Source of the DNA: Bryum argenteum
Taxonomy: Eukaryota; Streptophyta; Bryopsida; Bryales; Bryaceae
DNA: 64,000 nucleotides
Assembly (NCBI GenBank): GCA_037043015.1
Contig: CM073323.1
Coordinates: 19,806,758 to 19,870,757, forward strand
Reading direction: 5' to 3'
The number at the start of each line of letters is the position of its first letter. Position 1 is the first letter of the stretch. A model generated the notes under the pieces. The model worked only from the letters and a program-made list of their open reading frames with translations. It searched no databases and was not told where the DNA came from. The position numbers were made by a program, and so were the translations under genes. Shown here piece by piece: positions 11,791 to 24,353 of this stretch.

Positions 11791-12276
11791 AGCAGGGCCC
11801 CCTTCCTAGCCAAAAATACCCTCGAGTTGGCATTCTTCACTGACTGGAGCTCAGTCCGATAACTCTCCAAAAACACAAACGTCGACTTCGCTTCTTGAGG
11901 GTTGCTGTAGTACTTGGGGAATAGAGGCCACAAGCTGTTGTGGTTGAGGAGCTTCTCCATTACAGCACGCTTACAATCTAGCGTCTGGCACTTCCTCAAC
12001 TCGTCGTTGATTGCACGGGCAAGCTTGTTCGACATTCGAGAGGCTGTTCTCTCTGGTATCCTAGCCGCTTCGAAAGCAACATCACTTTCTTCTACGACGT
12101 CAACTTCTTCTACCGCCCTCGCACGCCTCTTCCTCTGGCAAATACGGGCTTGCTCGTTTCGGGCGAGCCACTTTTCTTCTGCTACAGCTGCTGCTCCGGC
12201 TGCCGCTACAGCCCTAACTTGGGGTCCAGGACGAGAAATACCTAAACGGCGATCTCTCAATTTAGCGTTTCCCATC
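11791..12276 (-). pseudogene. Transposase-like gene, 5' part
   Basis: The likely start is the ATG at 12274-12276 (MGNAKLRDRRLG). The protein has a basic, Ala-rich stretch (AVAAAGAAAVAEE), a nuclear-localisation-like RKRRAR, and a helical segment up to FLARKGA. Removing the retrotransposon and one AGCAG copy puts this exon in frame with LDAAVSEGCDG at 3880 on the minus strand, so both pieces were one exon. An alternative upstream ATG lies at 12324-12326. The N-terminal part resembles no domain I can name with confidence. Confidence 0.7.
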
Positions 12277-13150
12277 TCATCCAGTACATCAAAGCAAATA
12301 CTTGCCAAAACATAACTCAATAACACAGATCAAAAGCAACAGGAAGTCAGAAATCACTACAACACAGAAGCACTCACACAAGGAGCAACAAATCCATCGC
12401 AAACTTGGATTTCGATCATCGCGCCACAAACGGGAAGACACGCCGCCGAATCCTCAGGAAGATGGGCCAAATTGACAGAGTAGAAGAACGGCGGCCGGAA
12501 AGCGACGGGACTTAACTAGTTAACTGCAGCCGACTGCAGCCCATACCAGCTCTGCATGTCAGTCAATTCAATGCAGCGAGCGATTATTGTAAGGTCCGAA
12601 ATGGTACTCGTAGTACTACATTGTACCAGTTAGGGGATTGGAGAGATGTGCTCGAAAGCTCAAAGTCACTATGATTTCTAAAGAATTACCTCTCTACCAC
12701 CCTTTTGTACTCCAGTTAGAGAGGATGTGAAAAAAAAAAAAACAAGTTTGGATCATTTATCACTAAATTCCGCTCAAAACCAATTTTAGCCTATTGACCG
12801 TAAAAATTACCATGAGCGAAGAAGATCTACTCACATGCTTAGTGTGCTTTTGAAGGCTATATGCATGTATTTATATTATTCATGTGTGAATTTGTACTAT
12901 CTTCCTTAATTCAAGGCAAACTTTGTACTTTTGTAATTTTTTGGCAGGTGCGAGTGTACTCTGAAAAAGGTGTAAAAGTACAAATTTGTAAGTGTTCCCA
13001 TTGAATTTTGAAGAGGAGTACAATGAAATCGTAATATTCATAAGTATTGACATCATCGCCTCAAATAAAATTAGTACTTAAAGATTGGGATATAGCCTAA
13101 ACTAGCCCTTGAAATTGGCTACCCCTGCAGAAGTCAATTTGAAACGTACT
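12277..13150. other. GTAC-rich non-coding stretch upstream of the split gene
   Basis: No coding sequence is seen. About ten GTAC sites occur between 12604 and 13150, matching the enrichment in the introns of the neighbouring split gene, which suggests that this DNA belonged to the same original element. A short A tract lies at 12731-12742. Confidence 0.45.
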
Positions 13151-13189
13151 AAGTGTTCCACCTTAGTGTGCTTTCACCCAATAGCTGGT

Positions 13190-14261
13190 TGTTGTAGCAT
13201 GAGAAATTTGCAAAATCATAAACTCATTGCAAGTCTTGGGCAAGAAGATAGTCTTCTCATGTCAAAACCTAGCCGAGTCTAGTTGCCTCCATAAGTCTGT
13301 TGGGTCATCAACTCATAAGTACTAATGCTAAAGTGAATCATCAATATGCTTTCGCGTAAAAACAAATCGTCGAGCTCTTATGTGCGGCCGTAAGTTTTAC
13401 TGGTACCGGATAAGTAACTAAGAAGTCCTTCTAATTTGTATGATAGGTAATATGCTTCGAAATGAATACATCACCTTAAGTAATTTCTTCCATCCGCCTC
13501 CAACTCATGAAGAGTTAGAGGTTGTAATGCACTTGGCTATCTTATTCTCCAACAAAGATTTGGAGTGAAGCAACCATCCTAATTTGATGACAAAGTCAAA
13601 AACATGATGATATACTATCAATAAAAGTAAATTTATGACCGAAGAAATATGACAACACAAAATTTAAAAAATCCTCATAGAAATTTCTATTGACCAACCT
13701 CTATTGACTAGTAAATTAGACAACTTCCCACTGAAAAATCCTCTGTGAAGGGTATTAATGAGCATGGCTAGTTACATAGAGAGTGTGCTATCAGAATGCA
13801 TCGATATAGCCTATGACTGAGTGTGTAATTACCTATACTAAATTGGAATTATTGATAGAACTCTTATCAAAACTGGAATTAATAATAATAAATTGATGGA
13901 CAAAAAATTAAAATCCCTGATAAACAATTAAAATTGAAAGACAATGAACTTCATAAGGAGAGTCATCTTATCGATAACGTGTTGTCAAGAAGAAGGAAGA
14001 GAGAACTCAAATAATGAGCAAGAAGGAACTAGAAGGAGTTCCATGTTATCAAGATTATATAGGAGGTGGAACAAATAGTTAGATTGAAAATTACCCACGA
14101 GTTTACTTATAGACCAACTCACCTTTCAATCTTCCTAACTAACTAAATGATGTAACATTTCCTTGATAAGTAGATAGTTACATGCAATAACTTCTCGTCC
14201 ATTATAGATGATTCTAAGAGCATGTAGGAACTTCTAGAAATTCGACCGTGTTTACACAACA
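13190..14261 (-). mobile_element. Truncated Ty1/copia element (5' LTR and gag start)
   Basis: On the minus strand an LTR (14261 to 13983) is followed by AACACGTTATC, the primer-binding-like junction also found in the copia element at 25.9 kb, and by gag-region sequence to about 13190. The gag part aligns by eye with 25150-25560 (shared phrases: AATCATAAACTC, GTTGCCTCCA, GTCTGTTGGGT, AGTGAATCAT). The body is AT-rich and decayed. No protease, integrase or RT follows, so it is truncated. Confidence 0.65.
13983..14261 (-). repeat. copia LTR
   Basis: About 279 bp, TG...CA at the edges, sharing TTATATAGG and CATGCAATAACT-type segments with the LTRs near 21.4 and 26.0 kb. Confidence 0.6.
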
Positions 14262-14318
14262 CACAAAATGGCTCAATGGACCGTTGTGTTTACTCAACAC
14301 ACAAAATGGCTCAATGGG
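14248..14318. repeat. 38-bp tandem duplication
   Basis: Two near-identical copies of a 38-bp unit containing CACACAAAATGGCTCAATGG start at 14248 and 14286, at the outer edge of the copia LTR. Confidence 0.8.
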
Positions 14319-15920
14319 CGGCTTGTAGAGCACAGTACGTAATTGATGTTGTCAGAGTCAATTTGTAGACCCATGGGGTCATTTCCAACAATGCTGTAAA
14401 ACCAATTTGTAATAGTTACATCCTTTATTTTGGATTTTTCAATAATTTGGTGACATCAAGGAACATCCCCAAGATCATGCATTGGCCTTCCATCCTTGTA
14501 GCGCCCTATTTCTTAAAGCACATACACTGTCATAACTTGTCCTACACTCATTAAAATATAATTTGAGAAAATTCGGCTTGACTCCACATGTAAGACCTTT
14601 CACGCCCATTTTAAGATATGAGCAATCTTATAATAGGAATTTGACTTCCGGTGTAAAACAACCCTTATACAACACAAAAGTGTCCACTAACGAGCATGAA
14701 AAACATCTGCGCATGAAGGCGGAGCACATAGTACACCTCCTTGTACTAACTGCATGGGCAGGTGTACTCGGGAGTAAGCAAAAAAATTGCTGCAATGCAA
14801 CAACTTGTCACCGCAGAGTCAGGTTCACGGATGCTTCCTCAAGTCACGTTTGCCAATTTAGCTAACCACCAAACTCTTGCCACCGTAGAGTAACCTCCAT
14901 GTATGCTAGTATAGTTGAAGTATCATCAAGATTCGAACCTCACGCGGCATGGGTCCATATTACTTCCAGCCATGACTGATACAATCTTACCTGGACTGAT
15001 CATCGGAAAAGCTGATTAAACCGACAAAGTGATTGCACTCGTCCACCTTGTGTGTCTATACAGGAGCTTCCGTGGCGACTCATCATTCCACGAATTTTCA
15101 CCAGGCTAACAATTGGACTCGGTAAAAGTTCTCCTCTCTTTCCGGCTTCGAAACTGGGCTACCGATGACTACAAAAACAACCACGCTAAGAGCTTCAGAA
15201 GCACCCTCCCCCTCCACAATCAAGTACATCCGTAATCTACATTGGCACTGAATCCAAGGATACCCTAGATCCACAGTCTTCAACCCCAATGGATGGGATC
15301 AGTTGTTAGCTTGTAGTCTTTCTTTTTCTTAATTTAACCATTCCATTTGTGTTGCGAACAATTCACAAAGCCGGTGGCTGGCTCTGAATCCAGCAAAGAA
15401 GGACATACTGTAGGAGTGCAAGGGCCCTCGCCCTCGAATTAGGGGGGGCTGTGTGAATGCCAGGCTAGACTCCCAGTCCTCGTCGACTCCTCCATGAAGA
15501 GGCTTCTATATTTGCATGGCATTTGGTTCATGTGAGTGATATAAAAATTGCCGCACCTGCTATTTTGGGGCCGTGCGGAACCTAGCTAGCATGGGGGCTT
15601 TGAAAATGTCCTCCTGGGTTCCCAGTCACTAAATTCCTGCCAGCCTAACATTCTGTTTGTCCAGAATGTGAGGATGGTTTAGTTAGAATATCTCTTGCCC
15701 CTACTGTTCCTTTCTCTCTCGCTCCCCCCGTTCCTGCCAATGGGGCTCCGCTGTTCCACATGGTGGCAGCCGAGGCTGTATGGAGGACGAGCTTATCTGA
15801 TACCTCGTCTTCTTCAAATGACTACAGTGGCCCTTTCTTTCTGTAAGAAAACAATAAACAATATTGTGAATATGCGAGAGTGCTCTAAAATGGACACTGG
15901 AGCTCTAGAAATCTTCACTT
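14319..15920. other. Intergenic, nothing recognised
   Basis: Mixed-composition DNA with short ORFs only (for example 100 codons at 14563-14865). I see no motif, splice pattern or repeat that supports a gene. Confidence 0.5.
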
Positions 15921-15921
15921 A

Positions 15922-16952
15922 GGGTCCCTTTACACTATGGACCACGAGCCATGACTAAGGAAATTAAAGTCATTTCCATGATCATGGCTCTTGACCAAGA
16001 GCAGTGACCATGATAAATTTTTGAGTGGCTTGGTCGCTCTTGTAGTGTAAAGTGGATTCGGACCAAGACAAGTTTAAGCTCGAATTTCTAATATGAATCC
16101 TCATTATTCTCTGTCTTACCCTCCTAGTTTTCCTCCTTTCTTTTTAAGTAATTGAACACTAGCCAATCAAAGATTTTTGAGCCTCATGGTCTCCTTGATT
16201 GTAGTTGAATTGAGGTATTTCGCTTCGACTCAACTATGGGGCGGTTTACACTACGAACCATGGAGATATCCCAAGAGAATTAAAATGATTTCATGGTCAC
16301 GGCTCTTGGTCACTTGAAAAAGAAAAAATCATTTTTTAAATGTCTTGGTCACTTGTCATGGTGTAAAGTGGATGTGAACCGGGACGACTTTGGGCTGAAT
16401 TTTTTAATATATAGTCCAGCAATAATGGGAAAAAAATGAGAAAACAAAAAAAAAGAACTGAAAAGTTGCATTAAACAATTCAGATTTTGACCAATCACTG
16501 ATTTTGTGCCCAACGGTCCCCTTGTTTTCCGTCGAGTCGACCTCTTTGCCTCGACCCAACGAAAAACCCGTTGGACCATGTAACATTATCCAATAGGCAG
16601 AAAATAGCACATTTCGGTAACCTCAAACTTCCTGGTCAATCTCCTTTTCTCAAGCTAGTGTAAAGCGAAGTCGGACTGGGACAACTTCCTAGGCCAATCA
16701 CATATTTTAGAGGGCCATGGTCAATGTCCACGGTCCATAGTGTAAACCGCCCCTATAATCAAGGAGACCATAAAAACATTATACACAATGCAAAATTTAG
16801 CATCCTTTGGGGACCTCAAAGTTAGTGGTCATTCCGATTTTTTCAAGGTAGTGTGAAGCCAGATGGGACCAAGAGCACTTTACACTCCAATCACAAATTT
16901 TAGAAGGCCATGGTCAATCTTCATGGTTCATAGTGTAAAGCAATCCTTAGGG
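15922..16952. mobile_element. MITE-like element with CTTTACACTATG termini (outer)
   Basis: The left end reads GGGTCCCTTTACACTATGGA and the right end, read in reverse complement, CCCTAAGGATTGCTTTACAC followed by TATGAACCATG. Arms just inside (GGTCTCCTTGATT near 16190 and AATCAAGGAGACC near 16757) are also inverted, so the element folds back. It has no coding capacity and is interrupted by the inner element at 16238-16753. Confidence 0.65.
16238..16753. mobile_element. MITE with GGGGCGGTTTACACTA terminal repeats (inner)
   Basis: The 16-bp terminal inverted repeat GGGGCGGTTTACACTA is perfect at both ends (16238-16253 and 16738-16753) and imperfect similarity extends inward. TAT flanks both sides as a possible target duplication. 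GGGGC-type ends with a 3-bp duplication resemble PIF/Harbinger MITEs, though TAT is not the usual TWA. Size is 516 bp, non-coding. Its termini match the outer element, so both belong to one family. Confidence 0.8.
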
Positions 16953-17072
16953 ATACATAATGCCTTCCCAATTCAACTTTTATTACCATGTTATGTAAGC
17001 AGATATGGGAGGGGGCATACATGCGATTGGTTTGGGTTGGTTTTAGGTTAAGTATTTAAGTAGTTTGAGTTT

Positions 17073-18296
17073 TAACCCCTAAACGTCCCTAGTGTCGAAA
17101 AACGACATTTTGGATGAAGGGCAGAAACTTTGAAGAGCCATAACTTCTTCATCCGGACTCCGTTTTTGACGAAATCACTTGGGTTGGGTCCCAAATTAAC
17201 CCTTAAACGTCAGACCCAGCCCGAGGGGTTGGGGTTTTTTTTGAGAGAATCTTGCTCATAACTTACACTCCATTATACCAAATGGAATTTTTAAAATTCC
17301 AAACTAAGCACCTTAAAGAGATCTATACTTTCTTAGAATAGAGCTCACGCAAATTAAAAATAGAATAATGCTAAAAGTGGAGTTTTGAAAGAGATTTTGG
17401 GTGTGGTATCAGGACATCATATGACGTTTAAGGGTTAAGTCTAGTTTGTGTAGTACAAATTGCAGACCCATACAATGAAGTAGGAATTAATGGCATGCAT
17501 TTTAGTGACAGCAGCTTTTGGTTTTGAGATTTCAAACACTGGGCATGTTTCACCATTGCAAGCCAATTATGCAAAACCAAAAATAGTTTTTCATGAATTT
17601 TTTTTACATAAGTATGTTCTTTAGATGTATTCTAACAACTTTCTAGTTGCAAGTTTTTCGATCCAAATAACTTTGCTAGTGGATTTGCAATGATGTTTCT
17701 ACAATGAAAAAAGTGAAAAATGGATGATTTTTGAGGATCTAGATCTCCTTCATCCATTGTTAGATTTTGACTTTATTCTTTGGGATAGATTTCAATCATA
17801 GTCTACTTTAAGTGGTAGAAACCTTAACCTAATTGAAGATTGAAGATGTATTGAAGATAGGGCATGGATTTGAGTGCAAAGGGTCTAGTTTTGGACTATT
17901 TTTCCTTTGTAAATTTTGAGGCAGTTTTCACCATTGGAAGGCTACTATTTGAGCCAAGATATTTTTATGATGAATTTTTTTGGTACAAAAGTGTTTTTGA
18001 GATGAAGATGAACAACTTTCTAGTTGGTGATTTTTTGATTGCAAATTTCGTGTTGGTAGTATTTTCATTTCAAAGTGGAAATGATGGTATTTTGTAGCCT
18101 GTTTTGCGCACTAATACGTTACGATCTCCCAATCTATGAGGTCCCATGAGTCAAGTTTTGGCCCGCATGATATACTACAAGTCTATTACAAATTTGTACG
18201 GTTAAGATCTGAATAGCTTATCTTTATTTTCATCTATATCACTTTTTTTGAAAATGAGTTTTTGGCTAAAAATACCCCAAGAACGTTTAGGGGTTA
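17073..18296 (+). mobile_element. 1.2-kb repeat with TAACCCCTAAACGT ends, copy 1
   Basis: Terminal inverted repeats TAACCCCTAAACGT (17073) and ACGTTTAGGGGTTA (ending 18296) bound the copy. It shares nearly its whole length with 42785-43762 and, inverted, with 41735-42344. A 77-codon ORF at 17864-18097 (MDLSAKGLVLDYFSF...) is also readable in the inverted copy. The element contains a diverged internal duplication: the ORF region resembles sequence about 350 bp upstream. No transposase domain was recognised, so it is probably a non-autonomous DNA element. Confidence 0.7.
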
Positions 18297-18299
18297 TAC

Positions 18300-21200
18300 C
18301 CTAATTTTGTAGGCTTCTAAGTGTTTACATTTGACTTTGGTTGAGTTCAGATTGAATGTGGTGAGATTTGAATTCGATATACTCAACCTTGAGTTGCACA
18401 TTGATAGCCATCGGTTGAGTATATAGAAAAAAAGTGTATTTTGGATTAACCATACATTTGAAAACAAAGGGTTGAGTTTTGAATTATCAATCATTTGTGG
18501 AAAGTTTTGCAATCATTGAATTGGGAATCCATTCAACCGTTAAATTACTAAGTATTACATCCTAAATTTCCTTGTCTTTTTGGGAGCTTGAATTTGAAAA
18601 ACTGTGATATTCAACCACTATGCCCTCTTGCGGGTATGACTTAAATTTATTTAGTTTCTTGAGCTTCTAACCGTAAGATCATGTACCTAACCCTACTTGG
18701 AAGAACTATTTCAAATTTGGACCGTTGGATGTTTGTCATTTGTGAGATCGTAATGTTCAAAGTTTGAACAATATATATTTTTTGGCATTGCATGGGAAGC
18801 ATGGTGCAAATGGGCCAAACGTGAAGTTGATAATTACTACCCCAAAAATTTTGATCATTTTTTTTTCCATGTAGGGAACTAAGTTGTCTACGCGTGTGCA
18901 AATAATTACATTTTGATTCTTCTTTTAGAACCTTCATAAAAAATGTTCTACATGAAGGTTAGAAATGTCATTCTGTAGTTGAAATAGGATAAACTCATGT
19001 GTAAGCATGGAAGTTTAGACTTTTGAAAATGCGAATGGTGAAAGTAGACCTTTGTAGTTTTGTGACTTTTTGGCACAATCTGTGAGTAAAAATTGTAAAA
19101 TCTGACTTACTTATGAAATTTTAATGCCAAACTAGTTAAAAATGAGAAATAACTTCGAAAGGGAGCTCAAGAAAGTCGGGCCCTCCTTTTACCCCTTCAA
19201 TCCCCTTGCAATAAATGGCCAAACATGGCAAATGGGAAAATGTAGTCATAACTACATGCCATATATGGCGGTAAACTGCCACATACATTGATACATGTTT
19301 GAATTTCATATTGTTGAGAGTTTGAAATTAAATCACTCTTTGGTGATAAATCTTAGAGTCCCATAATCATATTTTTAGTAAGTTAATATCTGGACAAAGG
19401 CGTTTTAGTTAATAAATGGGAATGTGGTTTTTGCAAACTACCTCCTAGACAGTTGGGGTCCAAATCTCGGGTGGAAAAGTGGGTGTCAAGTTTTTTTTTG
19501 GAAGAGAGTGGTGTGAATGTATTGTTAATGATGGAAAACGTATATGTAGATCTAAGGTGTGTGATTTAATGATTTGATTCTTTGACTTTGAATTATGGTG
19601 GGGTAGAAGACTAAATTCAAACTTGAAGACCAATAATAACATTGTATGAACATTGCTATTGAATACGATGTATGTTGTATATGTCATATCTTCTCAGTTT
19701 AAAAGCTTTATGTGAAATTCTATGGAGTGAAATAAGATTCTAAGCTATTCCATTGTTTTGTGGGAGACCGAAGTGTAAATTTGAGCAAATTTCTAGTCAA
19801 AATTAAGTTACAGTGGAATATTCTAAAACGCAATTTAGAGGTTGAGCTAATACAATAGTATCATGCACTCACTGCAAGCATTGTAGGATGTCACTTTACG
19901 GCACCATCTTAGTAACACTTATAAGCCCAACTTCAAAAATTCATAACGCAGTGTGAAAGAATCCAAAAATAATGATTCCACTTCCTCCATCTTTTTACTA
20001 ATTTTCTTTATGCTCAAAAATTGCTTGCACTTCCGAGTAGACTTTCCATGCTGAAAATTGAGCCATTGTTGAACACCTTACTATAGCATATCTCAAGTTC
20101 AAAGTATCAAGGTCTTTGTATTAGTATTAACATAGTTGTTCCTTTGTGGAGCCATACCTAAGCCATACTTCACCATTCACAAGGGCGACTGATGGTGTGA
20201 GGATCCAAAGCTTACACGGTCACTTCACTTGTTGGAAAAGAAGTTATAAATTTGAACATCTTTTATAAAGACCTTGTCCTAAGTTCAATATAATTGGTCA
20301 AGGGGTCAGGGGTAGCAAATTTTTTTAACACCTCAATGTCCAATCATTTTTTGACCTTCGACACCAAAAACTGCAATTTTCTACCATCTTATTCAAAGTG
20401 ATGTATGGTCAGTGTTTTTTTTGTGTTTTGGTATTGTCAAGTGTAGGATCTCATACGTTCCTCCTATCGGTACTACTATGACGATTTCAACTATTGGATC
20501 TTTACTGTTTGTGAGATCAATATGTTCAAAGTTGATGTAATATTTGTTTTGAGCATTGTTTGAGAAATACAGTTTACTTTGTGCAATGCAAGAGTTGATT
20601 ATTCTTACCCCAATCATACTCCGTACATTTATTTCCATGTAAATAACTAGGTTGAGTGGGCCTATGCAAAAATTTTAAGACTCATTATGCTTTTTTGGCC
20701 TTCATGCAAATTATTTTTGAGGAAAAGCTACAAGAACAATGTTAAAACTAGGAACAATTGAAAATTATTAAAAATTTAAAGTTGATGCTGTAAATTTTGA
20801 AGCTCGCCGTTGTAAAATTTCCAGAATTTTCAGCTTGGAACTTGGAATTTTATCAGCTTCGTCATGGACATATTTCCATTATTTTGTTTTTTCTGAGCAA
20901 CACTATAAATATATTTCTATTTGTTGCCATGCTTGAGCTTGGAAATCAAATTTGTATAATGATGCACTCTAATTTTGGAATCTAGCTTTGCAACTTATCC
21001 TATACATATATTTTCACATGCACAACAAATTATAGCTCAAAGACTAAAATTAGATCCTTCATCTCATCGGCCCAAAACAACACAAACCCATTTGGCTTTC
21101 TTTGGCACTCAGAGGTAAACTTTCACTAGAAACAAGAAGTAAGTCAAGAAACAAATTTCCAAGATTTTTTCAGTGGATAATCTAAGAATTTATAACCGTG

Positions 21201-21350
21201 GGATCTTGTAGAGTATTAATATTATTATTTTTTTGAAAATTGAAAATATTATTTTTTCTTTTCCTTTTTTTTTCCACCAAATTTGCTGGACCCAGACCAA
21301 AAGTCGTAGTGAGGGCTAATTTTTAGGAGGTTAGAAGAAAGAAATAAAAA
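18300..21350. other. AT-rich intergenic with a diverged repeat pair
   Basis: No gene recognised. About 250 bp at 18700-18930 and 20440-20660 are diverged copies of each other (shared TTTGTGAGATC, ATGTTCAAAGTT, TTTCCATGTA). The remainder shows only short ORFs. Confidence 0.5.
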
Positions 21351-21866
21351 GTAATGTGAACGAGAGTGTAAATAAAAAAATGAGTTGGAAGTGAATTAGG
21401 AAGAGACTCATCTCCTCTAGATTATATAGGAAGTAGAACTACAAGTTAACTTAGGATTTACCAACTTTTTATCCTCTTAAGTAATAGATATAAGATTTCC
21501 TAGTTAGTAACTCCCAGTACTGCAAGAGCATGCACTAACTATGAGTTTTGGATGGTTCTAGTGGCATGCCGTAACTTGCAGTATAGCAACTTGCAATATG
21601 AGTTTCTATTTACACAACACTCATCCTCGAATATTGAAGTTACTGCTCTAGTGTTTGGTTCTATATAACTTCTGCTCAAACACAAGATACCTCGTTAAAA
21701 CTACCTCTGAGTAAAAACTTATCTCATAAAAAAAACTCAAAGTTTTCAAAAGAGTGTATCTAGCTTATGTAGGAGCGACATTCCAGCTGCTTGTACAAGT
21801 TAACGGCGAGTGTAGGCTGAGAGCAACATTGTGAGAGTCTGGGCTCGCAACAACATTGTAAGTGAA

Positions 21867-22560
21867 TTAAATTTTCTGGACTTGAATTTGACTACTAGTG
21901 ACCAATTCTTGTGAGTAGCTGAAGGTATGAGGATCAATGTGCTTCACACGATCGCTATCCATAAATCTAGTACCTACTTGCGATACACATGCAGCGTTAT
22001 CCTCATATAAGATAGTTGAATTGATAGATGTGTCGAGGCCCAAGTTGGTTATCAATAACCTGTGGAGAGCCAGACAACTTCTCGAGTGGCCTCATGAAAA
22101 ATAAGCAGCTCCGAGTAGTTGGTGGAGGTTGCTGTCACCGTCCGTTTCACACTTTTCTAAGAAATATGTGCATTACTATAAAGAAAAATATACCCAATTT
22201 CGGACTTGCCTGTAGTGACATTGGACTTGTATCCAGCATCTTTATAACCAATGATGTCAAATGATTCACATTTGGTATATTGAAGTCCTAAGTCTTAAGT
22301 GTCACGCAAATATCTGAAGATATGCTTGATAGCACGCCAATGCTTGTTAAAGGCTTTTGACTATGTCTTGCCAAGACACTCACAGTGAAAGAAATGTTAG
22401 GTCTTGTAAAAATTGCTAGATATAATAGGGCGCCAATAGCTAGAAGGTAGTGCTTCCCATCTAGGAACTCCTCCTGCTTGTCTTGGTATGGATGATAGGG
22501 ATCATCCTTGGTGCTACTTGTGCGAATCATTGGAGCTGAGAGAGAGCTCGCGTTTTCCAT
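21867..22560 (-). pseudogene. copia RT C-terminus and RNase H fragments
   Basis: At 22288-22560 the translation contains YLLAIGALLYLAIFTRPNIS, the usual copia post-catalytic segment (Y-x-x-x-I-G-x-L-x-Y-L-x-x-x-T-R-P-D). At 21867-22055 it contains ILYEDNAACVSQVG and RVKHIDP, the RNase H signature. Frames are interrupted and the YVDD box is not readable. Confidence 0.8.
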
Positions 22561-23345
22561 GTTAAATCTCTATAAGATCTTCTAAGTCTAACTCGTTTGA
22601 TGAAGAAAGATGCTTCCATTAAAAATATAAACAATCTGTAAGCCAAGGCAATGTGAAGTCTTTCCCAACAACTTCATCTCGAAGCGGGTGTTTAGTAAGC
22701 TAACAACGTTCTTGCATGCTTTTCTATATAGAAATCAAATTGTAGCCAAGTGGCTTGGTGTCCAAGTTGGTCACAAGCGCTCTAAAGACCTGATGTTTGT
22801 GTAATAAGGATACTCATGCTGGAGAGCTTCAATCAGACAGGGCCAGTAGCTTCCTCTAAGCTAGACACAAAAGAAGCAGAGACTAGGGCCTGACTATTGG
22901 ACAGAGTGAACCTAGGTTTCTTGGCTTTGGGCGGTAAAAACTGAGCAGTATCTCAGTTGGGTAAGATTTTGATGGTAGACATACCAGTATCTGGAAGTAG
23001 GTTTCGAGTGATTTGAGAAGAATTATTGAAACCATCTTGAAGCTTTTCAACGAAGGCTTAAAGATCTGATAGTCTCCTCAATTCTGAGTTTGCAAGGTTG
23101 GTAATAGGGTCTGGGTTCATGGTGAAGATTTGAGGAGAACAGAAAACAAGAGATTGAGAAGTACTGGAGGAGATGAAAGAAGGGAAGACCTTTTCCTCAA
23201 ATTGACAATTCTGGAAACGAGCCTTATATAGGACTGTTGTCTAGAGGGAAACATATCGGATTATACTTGGGAAGTCAAATCCTACATAGATGTCTTTTTG
23301 GTGCTAAGATCCTATGGTCCTACGCTGGGACTTTAGGACAGAGAT

Positions 23346-24314
23346 CTAGAGACAACATCTAAAGAGTCTGAAATGGACGACGCTAGGAGGTTGATCGGTT
23401 AAAGTCTCAAGGGGAGAATGTTTAAAAGTAGAGTAGGTCCATATCTTAGCACCAAAAAGTAGAGTAGGTCCATATCTTATCTTATGATTTTTTTTTATGA
23501 AAGCCTTAGCCAACTCAAATTGAGAATGAGCATTTGAGACATTATAAATTAGAGAAATGCCAGTGATTTTACAATAGTCTTCAGAAGCATGTAACTTAAA
23601 ATCCTGTGTATTATCTGTATGTAAGAATTTAACTTGATGCTCTAGGTAGTAGATTTTGGATTTTATCAAGGATGCTAGGATTTTAGAGAAGACAATATTT
23701 TGGGTGGTTAATAAAGAGACTTCAAAATGGACTCCAGCAACATCAACAAGTACAAGGAAGTACGTGAAAGGTCTGGATGGAAGATTGATGGGACGATAAA
23801 TATTCTCTTAAAGCATGTAAAGTGGTAGAAGAAGCTCTTGCGGCAGTTTTCACTATGAAGGCTTAAGGATAAGTTTTCATTGATCATACGCCTCACACAC
23901 TTCAAGCTTGTTGGCATCACTTAGATACGTCTCGTGACCTGTTAAAACACGTATCATCCGTCTGAACATGGTCATTCCTGGATGACTCATCCTCGAGTGC
24001 CAAAATTAAACCTTATCAGACATGACAATTGATTATGTTGAATGGTCTTATTGACGTGTATTGAGATAAGAGATTGGAATCTCATAGAGGCTGTTAGCTC
24101 CGTAGTGTGCAGTAGCTAGGCACTTGTCTCCTTGCATCAGGTTTAGATTCTTCTCAATGTTTCTTATTGCAGTTAAGACGTAAATTCTATGTGCTCGGAG
24201 GTCGCATAAGCTGATTAGACTTCGGTGTGCCTCCGGGGCAAACATGACATTGAAGTAGATAAGGGTGGCGTCTCCGAAGAGCTTGACTCTCGCCCGGCCG
24301 TCACGGATGATCAT
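23346..24314 (-). pseudogene. copia integrase fragments
   Basis: At 24048-24314 a pre-integrase segment reads HRSLISLCDLRAH and the end of this ORF (LATAHYGANSLYEI) fits the GAG-pre-integrase region. At 23346-23669 the core shows VKFLHTDNTQDF (catalytic Asp) and AHSQFELAKAF. Several frames are needed, so it is non-functional. Confidence 0.7.
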
Positions 24315-24353
24315 CTCCTGTTTTCCGGCGAGTGTGCCGAGCTCACAAGTGCG

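Noticed and set aside
16349-16610. Overlapping minus-strand ORFs in the MITE
   Set aside because: Non-coding MITE sequence; ORFs overlap in two frames and lack motifs.
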